From NCBI RefSeq assembly GCF_900232995.1, contig NZ_OCVX01000003.1, positions 9,186 through 73,185 on the forward strand: a stretch of 64,000 bases of DNA, in the 5' to 3' direction. The position numbers were made by a program, and so were the translations under genes. Shown in pieces: positions 46,903-57,483 of the stretch; within the stretch, counting starts at the first letter, position 1, and every line of letters begins with the position of its first letter. The stretch is from Mycobacterium simulans. GTDB lineage: Bacteria; Actinomycetota; Actinomycetes; Mycobacteriales; Mycobacteriaceae. Below the pieces are notes generated by a model. That model was not told where the DNA came from and did no database searches. It worked only from the letters and a program-made list of their open reading frames with translations.

Positions 46903-48648
46903 CTAACCCGCGTTGCTGACCGGATCGACCGGCAGCCACCGCAGCGCACCCGGAGCGTCGGCAGGCACCACCGGGTGCTCGGGTTCGATCGGGTCCATCC
47001 GCCGGTACGCGTCGCCCTGCAACGGCCGCTGGTCGTTTTCGCCCTTGTTCGGCCACAACGAGGCGGCCCGCTCGGCCTGAGCGGCAATAGACAACGAGGG
47101 GTTGACGCCCAGGTTCGCCGAGATCGCGGCGCCGTCCACCACGAACATCGTCGGATAGCCGTAGACGCGGTGATAGGGGTCGATCACCCCGTGCTCGGGA
47201 CTGTCGCCGATCACCGCGCCGCCGAGGAAGTGCGCGGTCAGCGGGATGTTGAACAGCTCACCCCAGGTGCCGCCGGCCACGCCGTCGATCTTTTCGGCGA
47301 TCCGGCGGGTCACCTCGTTGCCGATCGGGATCCACGTCGGGTTCGGCTCGCCGTGCCCCTGCTTGCTGGAGTACCAGCGGATGCCCAGCTTGCCGCGCTT
47401 GGTGAACGTGGTGATCGAGTTGTCCAGGTGCTGCATGACCAGGGCGATCATGGTGCGCTCGCTCCACTGGCTGGGGTTGAGCAGCCGCAGCAGGTGGCGC
47501 GGATTCTCGCGGGCCTGGTTCACCAACTGCTTCCACCGCGGCACGTAGGTCTCATTGGGCCCCTCGGGCCCTGGGCCGTCGGTCATCAAGGTCTGCAACA
47601 ACCCCATCGCGTTGGAGCCCTTGCCGTACCGGACCGGTTCGATGTGGGTGTCCGACGTCGGGTGAATCGACGACGTGATGGCCACCCCGTGGGTCAGGTC
47701 CAGCTCCGGCGAGACCGTCAGTCGGGCCGCGCCGACGATCGACTCGGAGTTGGTCCGCGTCAACACGCCCAATCGCTTGGACAGTCTGGGCAGCTTGCCG
47801 GCATCTCGCATCCTGAAAAGCAGGTGCTGGGTTCCCCAGGTGCCCGCGGCCAGAATCAGATTGCTGGCGGTAAACGTACGCCGGTCCCGGCGCACCCAGC
47901 TGCCGGTACGCACCGTGCGGACCTCCCACAACCCGTCGGCCCGCTGCGCGAACCCCTTCACCGTCGTCATCGGAATCACTTGTGCGCCAGCTGATTCCGC
48001 GAGGCCAAGGTAGTTTTTCAGCAGGGTGTTCTTGGCGCCGTGGCGGCAGCCCGTCATACAGCAGCCGCATTCCAGGCAGCCGGTGCGCGCCGGCCCGGCG
48101 CCGCCGAAGAACGGGTCGGGCACGGTCTTACCCGGCGTCTTGGTGCCGTCGGGCCCGAAGAACACCCCGACCGGAGTCGGCACGAACGTGTCGCCAAACC
48201 CCATCTCGTCGGCGACTTCTTTGACGATCCGGTCGGCGTCGGTGAAGGTCGGGTTGTACACCACGCCCAGCATTCGTTTCGCCTGCTCGTAGTGCGGCAT
48301 CAGCTCCGAACGCCAGTCGGTGATGTGCTGCCATTGTTGGTCGGCAAAGAACGGATCCGGCGGGATGTACAAGGTGTTGGCGTAGTTCAGCGAGCCGCCG
48401 CCAACTCCGGCGCCGGCGAGGATCATCACGTTGCGCAGTGGGTGGATCCGTTGGATGCCGTAGCAGCCCAGCTTCGGGGCCCACAGGAACTTGCGCAGAT
48501 CCCAGGACGTCTTGGCAAAATCCTCGTCGGCGTACCGGCGGCCGGCCTCCAACACGCCTACCCGGTAGCCCTTTTCGGTCAACCGCAGTGCGCTGACGCT
48601 GCCCCCGAAACCCGAACCGATAATCAGGACGTCGTAATCCGGTTTCAC
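46903..48648 (-). CDS. choD: Cholesterol oxidase ChoD (GMC oxidoreductase)
   Basis: A 581-residue GMC-type flavoenzyme, nearly collinear with Rv3409c. The start is GTG 48648 (KPDYDVLIIGSGFGGSVSALRLTEKGYRVGVLEAG), with the FAD motif at residues 8-15. The sequence upstream in the open frame is arginine-rich shadow. GAGVGGGSLNYANTL, the cysteine-rich GCLECGCCMTGCRHGAKNT and HFLGGAVIGD follow. The cysteine cluster is a feature of this mycobacterial group rather than of classical cholesterol oxidases. The annotated oxidation of cholesterol is family inference; the M. tuberculosis enzyme's role is debated. Confidence 0.93.
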   Translation of the reverse strand: MKPDYDVLIIGSGFGGSVSALRLTEKGYRVGVLEAGRRYADEDFAKTSWDLRKFLWAPKLGCYGIQRIHPLRNVMILAGAGVGGGSLNYANTLYIPPDPFFADQQWQHITDWRSELMPHYEQAKRMLGVVYNPTFTDADRIVKEVADEMGFGDTFVPTPVGVFFGPDGTKTPGKTVPDPFFGGAGPARTGCLECGCCMTGCRHGAKNTLLKNYLGLAESAGAQVIPMTTVKGFAQRADGLWEVRTVRTGSWVRRDRRTFTASNLILAAGTWGTQHLLFRMRDAGKLPRLSKRLGVLTRTNSESIVGAARLTVSPELDLTHGVAITSSIHPTSDTHIEPVRYGKGSNAMGLLQTLMTDGPGPEGPNETYVPRWKQLVNQARENPRHLLRLLNPSQWSERTMIALVMQHLDNSITTFTKRGKLGIRWYSSKQGHGEPNPTWIPIGNEVTRRIAEKIDGVAGGTWGELFNIPLTAHFLGGAVIGDSPEHGVIDPYHRVYGYPTMFVVDGAAISANLGVNPSLSIAAQAERAASLWPNKGENDQRPLQGDAYRRMDPIEPEHPVVPADAPGALRWLPVDPVSNAG

Positions 48649-48737
48649 CCGACCAGTATCGTTGCCGGCCCAGCAGACGCAAAATCGCACAAATCGCGTC
48701 GCGGCAATGCGATTTTGTGTCTGCTCGCGAGGGAAAA

Positions 48738-49871
48738 TTAGCCACCTACGGTCAGGCCGACCTTCTGGAACTCCTTGAGATCGCAGTAACCCGCCTTGGC
48801 CATCGATCGGCGCAGACCACCGACCAGATTTAGGGCGCCGAACGGGTCGTCGGAGGGCCCGTTGAGGACACGCTCCAGCGGCGGCCGCTCGCCAACGGCG
48901 ATCTGCAGCAGCGCCCCGCGCGGCAGCGACGGGTGCGCCGCCGCGGCTGGCCAGAACCACCCGTCGCCGAGCGCCTCGGCGGCCTCGGCCAGCGGCGTGC
49001 CCAGCACCACCGCGTCGGCGCCGCAAGCAATGGCCTTGGCCAGCTCGCCGGAGGTATGGATATCGCCGTCGGCCAGCACATGCACGTAACGGCCGCCCGT
49101 CTCGTCGAGGTATTCGCGTCGCGCCGCGGCGGCGTCGGCGATCGCGGTAGCCATCGGCACGCTGATGCCCAGCACTTCGTCGGTGGTGGTCACCCCCCGG
49201 GTAGAGCCATAGCCGACGATTACCCCGGCGGCGCCGGTGCGCATCAGGTGCAGCGCCGTCCGATGGTCGAGCGCCCCGCCCGCCACCACCGGAACGTCGA
49301 GCTCGGCGATGAAGGTTTTCAGGTTGAGCGGTTCGCCATCGCTGGCCACGCGCTCGGCCGAGACGATGGTGCCCTGGATGACGAGCAGGTCGATGCCGGC
49401 CTGCAGCAGCACCGGCGTCAGCGCCTGGGTGTTTTGCGGGCTGACCCGCACCGCGGTGGTCACGCCGGCCTCGCGGATGCGTGCCACCGCGGCACCCAGC
49501 AGGTCGGGATTCAGCGGCGCGGCGTGCAGCTCCTGCAGCAGCCGGATGGCCGCCGACGGCTCGGGCTCCTTCTCGGCTGCCTCGACCAGTTGGGCTATCT
49601 TGGCCTGCACGTCGGCATGCCGGCCGATCAGGCCTTCGCCGTTGAGCACCGCCAGCCCGCCGAGCCGGCCGAGCTCGATGGCGAACTCCGGGGACACCAG
49701 CGCGTCGGTCGGGTGTGCCAGCACCGGGATCTCGAACCGGTAAGCGTCAAGCTGCCACGCGGTGGACACGTCCTTCGAGGAGCGGGTGCGCCGCGACGGC
49801 ACGATATTGATTTCGCTGAGTTCGTAGGTGCGACGGGCGCTGCGGCCCATGCCGATCTCGACCATGGTCAT
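48738..49871 (-). CDS. guaB3: IMP dehydrogenase family protein GuaB3
   Basis: A 377-residue protein similar to IMP dehydrogenase but without CBS domains. It begins MTMVEIGMGRSARRTYELSEINIVPSRRTRSSKDVS. The TIM barrel includes ALVIQGTIVSAERVA-like strands and GAAGVIVGYGSTRGVTTTDEVLG at the position of the catalytic Cys loop. There the usual GPGSICTT is not present, so standard IMPDH activity is doubtful; some actinobacterial GuaB3 enzymes act as GMP reductases. It is 2 bases downstream of guaB2 in the same operon. Confidence 0.93.
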   Translation of the reverse strand: MTMVEIGMGRSARRTYELSEINIVPSRRTRSSKDVSTAWQLDAYRFEIPVLAHPTDALVSPEFAIELGRLGGLAVLNGEGLIGRHADVQAKIAQLVEAAEKEPEPSAAIRLLQELHAAPLNPDLLGAAVARIREAGVTTAVRVSPQNTQALTPVLLQAGIDLLVIQGTIVSAERVASDGEPLNLKTFIAELDVPVVAGGALDHRTALHLMRTGAAGVIVGYGSTRGVTTTDEVLGISVPMATAIADAAAARREYLDETGGRYVHVLADGDIHTSGELAKAIACGADAVVLGTPLAEAAEALGDGWFWPAAAAHPSLPRGALLQIAVGERPPLERVLNGPSDDPFGALNLVGGLRRSMAKAGYCDLKEFQKVGLTVGG

Positions 49872-49873
49872 CG

Positions 49874-51535
<1,662 letters not shown>

Positions 51536-51619
51536 TCACCCATCGCGGGCATGAAACTCGGCACGGGGCGGGATCTCAATTTCTGGCATTATCCATGCCC
51601 GCTTGCGTAGTGTAGAGGC

Positions 51620-52033
51620 GTGCGCGACCACCTCCCGCCGGGTTTGCCGCCCGATCCGTTCGCCGACGACCCCTGTGACCCGTCGGCGGCGTTGGAGGCC
51701 GTCGAACCGGGCCAACCCCTAGATCAGCAAGAGCGGATGGCCGTCGAAGCCGATCTAGCCGATCTTGCCGTCTACGAGTCCCTTTTGGCGCACAAGGGAA
51801 TTCGCGGGCTCGTGGTGTGCTGCGACGAGTGCCAGCAAGACCACTATCACGATTGGGACATGTTGCGTGCCAACCTGCTGCAACTGCTGATCGACGGCAC
51901 CGTCCGCCCGCATGAGCCGGCCTACGACCCCGAGCCGGACTCCTACGTCACGTGGGATTACTGCCGGGGTTACGCCGACGCGTCGCTGAACGAAGCGACA
52001 TCAGACGCGGACGGATTCCGCCGCCACCTCTGA
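51620..52033 (+). CDS. DUF5319 protein (Rv3412-like)
   Basis: A 137-residue acidic protein starting at GTG 51620 (RDHLPPGLPPDPFADDPCDPSAAL). A central segment VVCCDECQQDHYHDWDMLRANLLQLL contains a Cys/His cluster that could bind metal. The family is actinobacterial and of unknown function. It sits between guaB2 (divergent) and rsdA (convergent), as Rv3412 does. Confidence 0.88.
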   Translation: MRDHLPPGLPPDPFADDPCDPSAALEAVEPGQPLDQQERMAVEADLADLAVYESLLAHKGIRGLVVCCDECQQDHYHDWDMLRANLLQLLIDGTVRPHEPAYDPEPDSYVTWDYCRGYADASLNEATSDADGFRRHL

Positions 52034-52039
52034 CGCGAT

Positions 52040-52951
52040 TTACGCGGTAGGACTGGTCGTTGTCGGCGACGTCGCCTCCGCCGACACTCCCGTTGACGGA
52101 GTAGATGAGGGACCAGGTGCCCGCCCCGGCTTCGGTTCTGGCGATCCGGTGGTTGGCGCCGGAGAGGTCGCGCTCGGACTGACCGTGGGCGATGTCGATT
52201 CCGGCGCAACCGATGCGGTAGGCGAGTCGGATACCGACGGAGACGGCGCCGTCGGCGACTCGGTTTCGGGAGCCATCGGGGTCACCGAGTTCGCCGGGGA
52301 ATTGGCCGGAGCTACCAGCCCCGATTGCGGTGGCGAGCTGGGGGGCAGAGTCGCGTTGGGATCGCGCTTCTCCACCTTCGTGTTCAGCTGATTCACCTCT
52401 GCCAGCAGGTTCTGCCGGCGATTGCCGTCGTTCACGGCCTGCAGGGTGCTGCTGACCTCGGCTAACTGCGTCTGAGCCTGGACCCACTGGCCTTGGGCGA
52501 TCATCTGCTCGACCTTCGCCAGATCGGCCTTGGCGGACAACAGAATCTGGTCATCATTGACCCGGGGTTCGTTGAAGATCATCGCGTGCAGGCCATACAA
52601 CGCGTCTCCCGGGCGGGCGTCGGCCACCAGGGCCCCAAATCCGCTCAGCGCCAAGAGTGTCGCAGCCACCGACCCGACGGCGGCCAGTGCGCGACGAGCA
52701 CGTCGGCGCTCGTCGATGCCGGCGATCAGCGCCTCGACCGCCTCGTCCTGGGATACCAGCGCGCTGGCTGGCGGCCACCGCAAGTCATCGCGCCACTCCC
52801 CTAGCAGCGCGGCCAGCGCGTGATCATGCAGGTCGTGTGCATTGTCGAGATCAAAGTCGTCACGCTTCGCGAGCGCGTCGAGGAGCAGATCAGTGCGGGT
52901 CACATCGTCCAAACCCGGCTGATCGCCGAAGGCATAACCAAATTCACGCAT
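52040..52951 (-). CDS. rsdA: Anti-sigma-D factor RsdA
   Basis: A 303-residue membrane anti-sigma factor matching Rv3413c. The cytosolic N-terminus (MREFGYAFGDQPGLDDVTRTDLLLDALAKR) holds the sigma-binding region. One transmembrane helix (ALAAVGSVAATLLALSGFGALV, about 89-110) follows. The long extracytoplasmic tail ends in a Pro/Ser/Thr-rich stretch. RsdA holds SigD at the membrane until degraded (ClpP-linked in M. tuberculosis). It overlaps sigD by 8 bases. ATG 52951 is preferred over 52966. Confidence 0.93.
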   Translation of the reverse strand: MREFGYAFGDQPGLDDVTRTDLLLDALAKRDDFDLDNAHDLHDHALAALLGEWRDDLRWPPASALVSQDEAVEALIAGIDERRRARRALAAVGSVAATLLALSGFGALVADARPGDALYGLHAMIFNEPRVNDDQILLSAKADLAKVEQMIAQGQWVQAQTQLAEVSSTLQAVNDGNRRQNLLAEVNQLNTKVEKRDPNATLPPSSPPQSGLVAPANSPANSVTPMAPETESPTAPSPSVSDSPTASVAPESTSPTVSPSATSPAPTTGSPEPKPGRAPGPSSTPSTGVSAEATSPTTTSPTA

Positions 52952-53537
52952 AGTCACCTGCCGCAACGAGTTCGTCTTTGAGTCGCTGAAGTGCGCGGTG
53001 TTGCGCCACCCGGACCGCCCCCGTGGTGCTGCCGACGGCGGCCGCGGTCTCCTCGGCGGACAGGCCGACGACGACGCGCAGGATGAGGATCTCGCGCTGC
53101 TTGGCCGGCAAGATCTCGAGCAGTTCGTTCATCCTGGTGACCGAGTCGGCCTCGATGGCCATCTGTTCCGGGCCAGCGTCGGCCGAACGGCGCTCGGGAA
53201 CCGACTCGGCGGGATAGGCAAGGTCACGGCCGGCGGCGCGATGGGCGTCGGCGACCTTGTGTGCTGCAATGCCGTACAGGAAGGCCAGGAATGGGCGTCC
53301 TCGGTCCCGGTAGCGCGGCAACGCCGTTATGGTGGCCAAGCACACCTCCTGTGCCACGTCATCTGCTGACAGGCCACTCCGCTCGACCGTGCCGACTCGG
53401 GCTCGGCAATATCGCACGACAATTGGGCGGATGGTCTCCAGCACCTCCCGAAGCGCGTTCCGGTCCCCAGCCACGGCTTCCGCAACCACAGCGTCGAGAC
53501 GTTCCCCTTCAATTGTCATCGACGGCGGTCTCTCCAA
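52944..53537 (-). CDS. sigD: RNA polymerase sigma factor SigD
   Basis: A 197-residue ECF sigma factor, nearly identical to Rv3414c except at the N-terminus. Region 2 is RPIVVRYCRARVGTVERSGLSADDVAQEVCLATITALPRYRDRGRPFLAFLYGIAAHKVAD (about 38-95). Region 4 is LPAKQREILILRVVVGLSAEETAAAVGSTTGAVRVAQHRALQRLK. An alternative ATG at 53519 (MTIEGERL) would shorten it by 6 residues. The adjacent rsdA is its antagonist. Confidence 0.95.
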   Translation of the reverse strand: MERPPSMTIEGERLDAVVAEAVAGDRNALREVLETIRPIVVRYCRARVGTVERSGLSADDVAQEVCLATITALPRYRDRGRPFLAFLYGIAAHKVADAHRAAGRDLAYPAESVPERRSADAGPEQMAIEADSVTRMNELLEILPAKQREILILRVVVGLSAEETAAAVGSTTGAVRVAQHRALQRLKDELVAAGDYA

Positions 53538-53599
53538 CGTTACGGTCCGGACACATCCCGGGCTAAGACACAGCTAGACAATAACGGCGGCTGTGCGTT

Positions 53600-54415
53600 T
53601 CAAGCGGTACGCCAGGTTCCACCGGCGCGCCGCACCTGGCCTGCGCAAATATCCCGAATTTCGGTGTGTTCGCGCACCTGTTTTGCCTCAACCGTGATGC
53701 TTCCGGTATCGATCAGCAAGCAAGCCACCGCCCAACGCAGCGGTATCAGCCCGAATTGGCCGGTGGCGTCCAGCGCTTCGTGGCCCACGGCGCGGGCCCG
53801 CGCGATGACCCCGGCGCTGCACAGCGCGGCGGCCAGCACGACGTGACTCTTCACCTGATGTCGCACCGACGCGACGGTCATGGCGCCGGTCAGCTCGACC
53901 GCCTTCTCGGCGTGGCGCACGGCGGTTGCCCCGTCGCCGGCGGCCATCGCCAGCTCCGCGGCCACCCAGCGCCTGCGCACCGCCAACCGCTCGGACACCG
54001 GCAGGGGCTCCGCGCTAGTCAGCAATGTGCTTGCTGCCGCGAGGCGGCCGACGCCAAGCGCGTCGGCCGCCAGCCCGATCAGGGCATCGGCGCGTGCCTC
54101 GGGATCGGCCCCGGCCAACGCCAGTGCACGACCGTCCCAGCCCCGCGCCAGCGTGTGCCAACCGAGCTGGCGCAGGAACGATCCTTGCGTGCTGTGCGCT
54201 AGCGAGGCCAACGGGCCGGCCGCAACGCGACGTCGCAACAACGCCAGATCGCTGTACGCGCAGCCATAACGACCCTGCCCGCCAGCGGCCACGGCCCGCA
54301 GCCACAGCTGGTGTGACGTGGCGGCGGCGGGCAGCGGCCAGGTGCCTGGTTGGTTGCCGAAGGCGGCATCCGCTAAACGTGTCTCGAGGGCCACAGTGTT
54401 TCGAGTTTCACCCAC
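53600..54415 (-). CDS. Conserved actinobacterial protein of unknown function (Rv3415c-like)
   Basis: A 271-residue helical protein that resembles TPR-like repeats (for example YSDLALLRRRVAAGPLASLAHSTQGSFLRQLGWHTLARGWDGRALALAGADPEARADALIGLAADALGVGRL). The start is GTG 54415 (GETRNTVALE). It matches Rv3415c (275 residues). The function is unknown. The start codon lies inside a 27-bp sequence that is repeated 2 kb further on, beyond the PPE gene. Confidence 0.85.
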   Translation of the reverse strand: MGETRNTVALETRLADAAFGNQPGTWPLPAAATSHQLWLRAVAAGGQGRYGCAYSDLALLRRRVAAGPLASLAHSTQGSFLRQLGWHTLARGWDGRALALAGADPEARADALIGLAADALGVGRLAAASTLLTSAEPLPVSERLAVRRRWVAAELAMAAGDGATAVRHAEKAVELTGAMTVASVRHQVKSHVVLAAALCSAGVIARARAVGHEALDATGQFGLIPLRWAVACLLIDTGSITVEAKQVREHTEIRDICAGQVRRAGGTWRTA

Positions 54416-54428
54416 AGTGATAGCTGCG

Positions 54429-55093
54429 TTCTAGCCTGATTCCGCTGTTGCAATTGCCGCGTGCGTCGTAGCGACAGGAGCGCCCTTTTACCACGGAATT
54501 GCCGGGGTTGCTGATGTTTCGACAATTCCGAGGAAAGGGCACTCCTTAAGCGCGATTATGGCACGGTGCGGCGAATACCGATGCCAGGGCGCCCCGCCGC
54601 GGGCTGATCCCCAGGATCAAGGTGACCACCACGCATGCGCGATCGCGACCTGGCCTTTCGCCACGCCGTAGTCACCTGGTTTGCGCACTGCGGATTACGC
54701 CCACCGGATCGCGGTGTTGAGCACCGGAAATTTACTGACAGGGATTTAGTGAAAACGACCACCAGTTGGTCGCGAATAACCATAAAGTTCTCTACCGTCA
54801 CGGTTCTTGAGTGACCGGTCGATCGCCGAACGCTTCGATGGAAAGGGCGTGGTGCGTGGTGGTAGCAACGCGAGCACTAATGGCGGCGGCCGTTGGTGCG
54901 CGCCGCGGTCCTGCTTGGCATTCCGCGCCGATCGAGGGGGCGGCTACCGATGAATAGTCGGCATCGTGTGACGCGCCCGCTTTGGGTGAAATTCGTGCGG
55001 TGGATCGGCGTGAACGGGGGTTTGTGTAGGTAATCCTCGAGGCCGTCATTGTGGCGGCAGTCGGGCCGGGAAGCCGGCAGGAAGGTGGCTGTG
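54429..55093. other. 665-bp leader region before the PPE gene
   Basis: No coding gene is supported. The only structure seen is the inverted repeat at 54477-54545. The rest has scattered short frames antisense to PPE or without family resemblance. The PPE promoter should lie here. Confidence 0.6.
54477..54545. repeat. Bipartite inverted repeat (possible hairpin)
   Basis: The outer arms ggagcgcccttt and aaagggcactcc pair at 11 of 12 positions. The inner arms cggaattg (54494-54501) and caattccg (54523-54530) pair perfectly. It could fold as RNA or be a terminal-repeat relic. There is no T-run. Confidence 0.65.
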
Positions 55094-56380
55094 ATGAGTT
55101 TCTTGGTGTCGGCGCCGGAGGTCGTTTCGGCGCAGATGTATGCCGGTGCGGGCTCGGCGCCGATGTTGGCGGCCGCGGCGGCTTGGGAGGGTTTGGCCGA
55201 CGAGCTGGGGTCGGCGGCGAGCTCATTTTCATCGATGGTCAACGGCTTGGTGACTTCCGCGTGGCAAGGTCCGGCGTCGGCGGCGATGGTGGCCGTGGCC
55301 GCCCCGTACGCACAATGGCTCGAAGCGGCGGCGACCCAGGCGGGAGGCGCGGCGGTTGGGGCCAAAGCGGTGGCAGCCGTCTTTGACGCGGCGCGGGCCG
55401 CAGTGGTGCATCCGTTAGCAATCGCCTCCAACCGGACTCGGCTGGTGTCGCTGGTGATCTCAAATCTGTTCGGGTTTAACGCTCCGGCGATCGCGGTCAA
55501 CGAAGCCGAATACGAGGAAATGTGGGCCCAAGATGTGGCAGCGATGCTGGGCTATCACGGCGGGGCGTCGGCGGTGGCCGAGCAGCTAATGCCCTGGGGC
55601 CAGGCGCTGCGCGCCCTGCCCGGCCAGGTTGCTGCCGCGGTCGGGGCCAGCCCGGCGGGAGCCCTACCGGCGCCGGCCGCGGCTATGCCCAACCCGGCGG
55701 CCACGGCGATTGAGTACGGCCTGATCGCGGCCATGCTGCCGGTGGGCGTCATAGCTACCGTTGGGCCTATGGCCACCGAGATGGGCGCGACGTTTACCGC
55801 CGTGCCCGCCGTCCTTGCGCCTGTGGCTCAGGCGATTGCGAGCGCGGCGGCCGCCGTTGCGCCTGTGGTCAACGCTATTGCGGAAACCCCAATCGTGGCC
55901 GCCGCGACCGCGGCCATCGCACCCGTGGCCAACCAGGTTGTAGCCGCGGTGAGCGGAGCGGCCGATAGCGCGGCCGCAACCGTTCAGCAGGTGGCCACGG
56001 CTGCGACCGCCCAGGTGGGCGCCACCCTAGATGCGGTTCAGACTGCCGCGCTGGCCCAACAGGTTGCGGCGGTAGCGGGCAATCCGGGGGTGTTGAACGG
56101 CGCGGGCTCAGCGGCTTTGAACAATCCCGCGCTGCTGAGCAGCGTCGTGCCGGTGTTGGCGAGCAATCCCGCCCTGGCGACCAGCTTGTTTGGGTTGTTG
56201 GCCAGCAATCCGCAGTTGGTGACCAGCCTGGTGGCGCAGGTGCAGAACAATCCGGCGCTGGCGGCCCAGTTGATCGCGGTGTTCGCTCAGCTGCAGGCCA
56301 GCAACCCGGCGTTGGCGGCCCAGTTGGTGGATATGGCAACGCAATTGGCGGACCAGCTTGGGATCGTCCCGGCGGCCTAA
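55094..56380 (+). CDS. PPE family protein with NPAL repeats at the C-terminus
   Basis: A 428-residue PPE protein. The PPE domain covers about 1-175, with the WQG motif in [25 protein letters not shown] and [35 protein letters not shown]. The middle is alanine/valine-rich and may be membrane-associated. The last 100 residues carry 14-residue units of the form (S/N)NPALxxxLxxxLA. It starts unusually as [10 protein letters not shown] rather than MDFGxLPPE. ATG 55094 follows gtggctgtg. No PE or ESX gene adjoins it. It is located between the Rv3415c homologue and whiB3, where I recall nothing in H37Rv. Confidence 0.9.
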   Translation: MSFLVSAPEVVSAQMYAGAGSAPMLAAAAAWEGLADELGSAASSFSSMVNGLVTSAWQGPASAAMVAVAAPYAQWLEAAATQAGGAAVGAKAVAAVFDAARAAVVHPLAIASNRTRLVSLVISNLFGFNAPAIAVNEAEYEEMWAQDVAAMLGYHGGASAVAEQLMPWGQALRALPGQVAAAVGASPAGALPAPAAAMPNPAATAIEYGLIAAMLPVGVIATVGPMATEMGATFTAVPAVLAPVAQAIASAAAAVAPVVNAIAETPIVAAATAAIAPVANQVVAAVSGAADSAAATVQQVATAATAQVGATLDAVQTAALAQQVAAVAGNPGVLNGAGSAALNNPALLSSVVPVLASNPALATSLFGLLASNPQLVTSLVAQVQNNPALAAQLIAVFAQLQASNPALAAQLVDMATQLADQLGIVPAA

Positions 56381-56474
56381 CGCCGGGTAGTCTCCCTTCC
56401 TGGGAACTTCAATCTGCCAGATCCTGCGGGATCGGCCGCACGTGTGACGAGTTTCAATCACGGTGATAGCTGCG

Positions 56475-56833
56475 CCTAAGGTAGTAAAAACTTTGTGGTT
56501 TCTGCGTTACCGGAATATTACTCACAGCCATCTGTGTGCAAATTACAAGTTCTTCACAGTACCGACCTGAGCTGGGAAAACTCGATAAGGAACCGCTCCC
56601 GCTAGCATGTTTTGCGTTCGTCAAATGCGCGACAGATGAACGCAGAGTTAATTCTCAAACAACGGTCCTGTAGTTTGCTCGATCTGACGCCTATTGACGG
56701 AAATTCGGCGTCGGCCCTAGCGTCTACCGTTGACGGGTAGTCATCGGTGACCCCACTCCATTTCAGTAGCACCACTCGCGCGTTCGCGAGCTTGACCTCC
56801 ACTTGGGTGTGCCGCGTAGAGAGGGAATCAGCA
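56475..56833. other. whiB3 upstream region
   Basis: About 360 bases without a gene, A/T-rich in places (gtagtaaaaactttgtgg). It should contain the whiB3 promoters. No operator could be assigned by eye. Confidence 0.5.
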
Positions 56834-57142
56834 ATGCCACAGCCGGAGCAGCTGCCTGGCCCCAACGCCGATATCTGGAACTGGCAATTGCAGGGCCTGT
56901 GCCGCGGCGTCGACTCATCGATGTTCTTCCATCCCGACGGTGAACGCGGCCGCGCCCGCATGCAACGCGAACAGCGCGCCAAGGAGATGTGCCGCCGCTG
57001 CCCGGTGATCGACGCGTGCCGTTCCCACGCGCTGGACGTCGCCGAGCCGTACGGCGTGTGGGGTGGCCTGTCCGAATCCGAGCGCGACTTGCTACTGAAG
57101 GGCAGCATCGGCCGCACCCGGGGTATCCCTCGCTCGGCTTAG
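56834..57142 (+). CDS. whiB3: Redox-sensing transcriptional regulator WhiB3
   Basis: A 102-residue Wbl protein of the same length as Rv3416. The [4Fe-4S] cysteines are in LQGLCRGVDS (Cys23), EMCRRCPV (Cys53, Cys56) and DACRSHA (Cys62). GVWGGLSESER is the family's glycine-rich turn, and the basic C-terminus KGSIGRTRGIPRSA binds DNA. WhiB3 senses oxygen, NO and redox state and controls lipid anabolism. It interacts with the principal sigma factor. ATG 56834 was chosen for length; the frame is open further upstream. Confidence 0.97.
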   Translation: MPQPEQLPGPNADIWNWQLQGLCRGVDSSMFFHPDGERGRARMQREQRAKEMCRRCPVIDACRSHALDVAEPYGVWGGLSESERDLLLKGSIGRTRGIPRSA

Positions 57143-57483
57143 GTGGCGCACCATCAGTCACATAGGCCCCTCTCCTGGCAGCCACGCAAATTGCCCACCT
57201 TCGCGGACAACTTGGCGACACCCAGCCCTACAAACTCATGTTGTCGCGCGTAGGCGGGCATTTTTCGGTCAGTCAACGAACATCCATGCCGGCGGCGACG
57301 CCAATGAGGCCGATGTGACAGGACGGCTTCACGCAGGCTCATCGGCGTCGACGACCCAATACCGAACCATTACGCGGCTTTGGCGTCGAAGTGCGGCCGC
57401 GTGTCGCCTCGCCTTAACTGGCCCAGTCCGACGGATGCGCGTTCCGCTCGTTTGACATTGGCCAATTAGGGTAGGCCCAGCCC
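57143..57483. other. Intergenic region between whiB3 and the SodC-like gene
   Basis: 341 bases with no gene and no structure that I can support. A weak IdeR-like match just before 57484 was rejected. Confidence 0.5.

Larger units (their letters stand above)
54402..56474. repeat. 27-bp imperfect direct repeats flanking the PPE insertion
   Basis: The copies are at 54402-54428 and 56448-56474 and match at 24 of 27 bases. Both contain the start region of the Rv3415c homologue (first codons GTG GGT GAA ACT and GTG ATT GAA ACT). The 2.0 kb between them carries the PPE gene. Confidence 0.8.

Noticed and set aside
48640..49026. N-terminal extension of ChoD to 707 residues
   Set aside because: The extra sequence is Arg/Ala-rich, overlaps guaB3 and does not resemble the family; the FAD motif follows GTG 48648 directly.
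57462..57483. Possible IdeR box before the SodC-like gene (ttagggtaggcccagccca)
   Set aside because: Only 12 of 19 positions match and the right half is not complementary.
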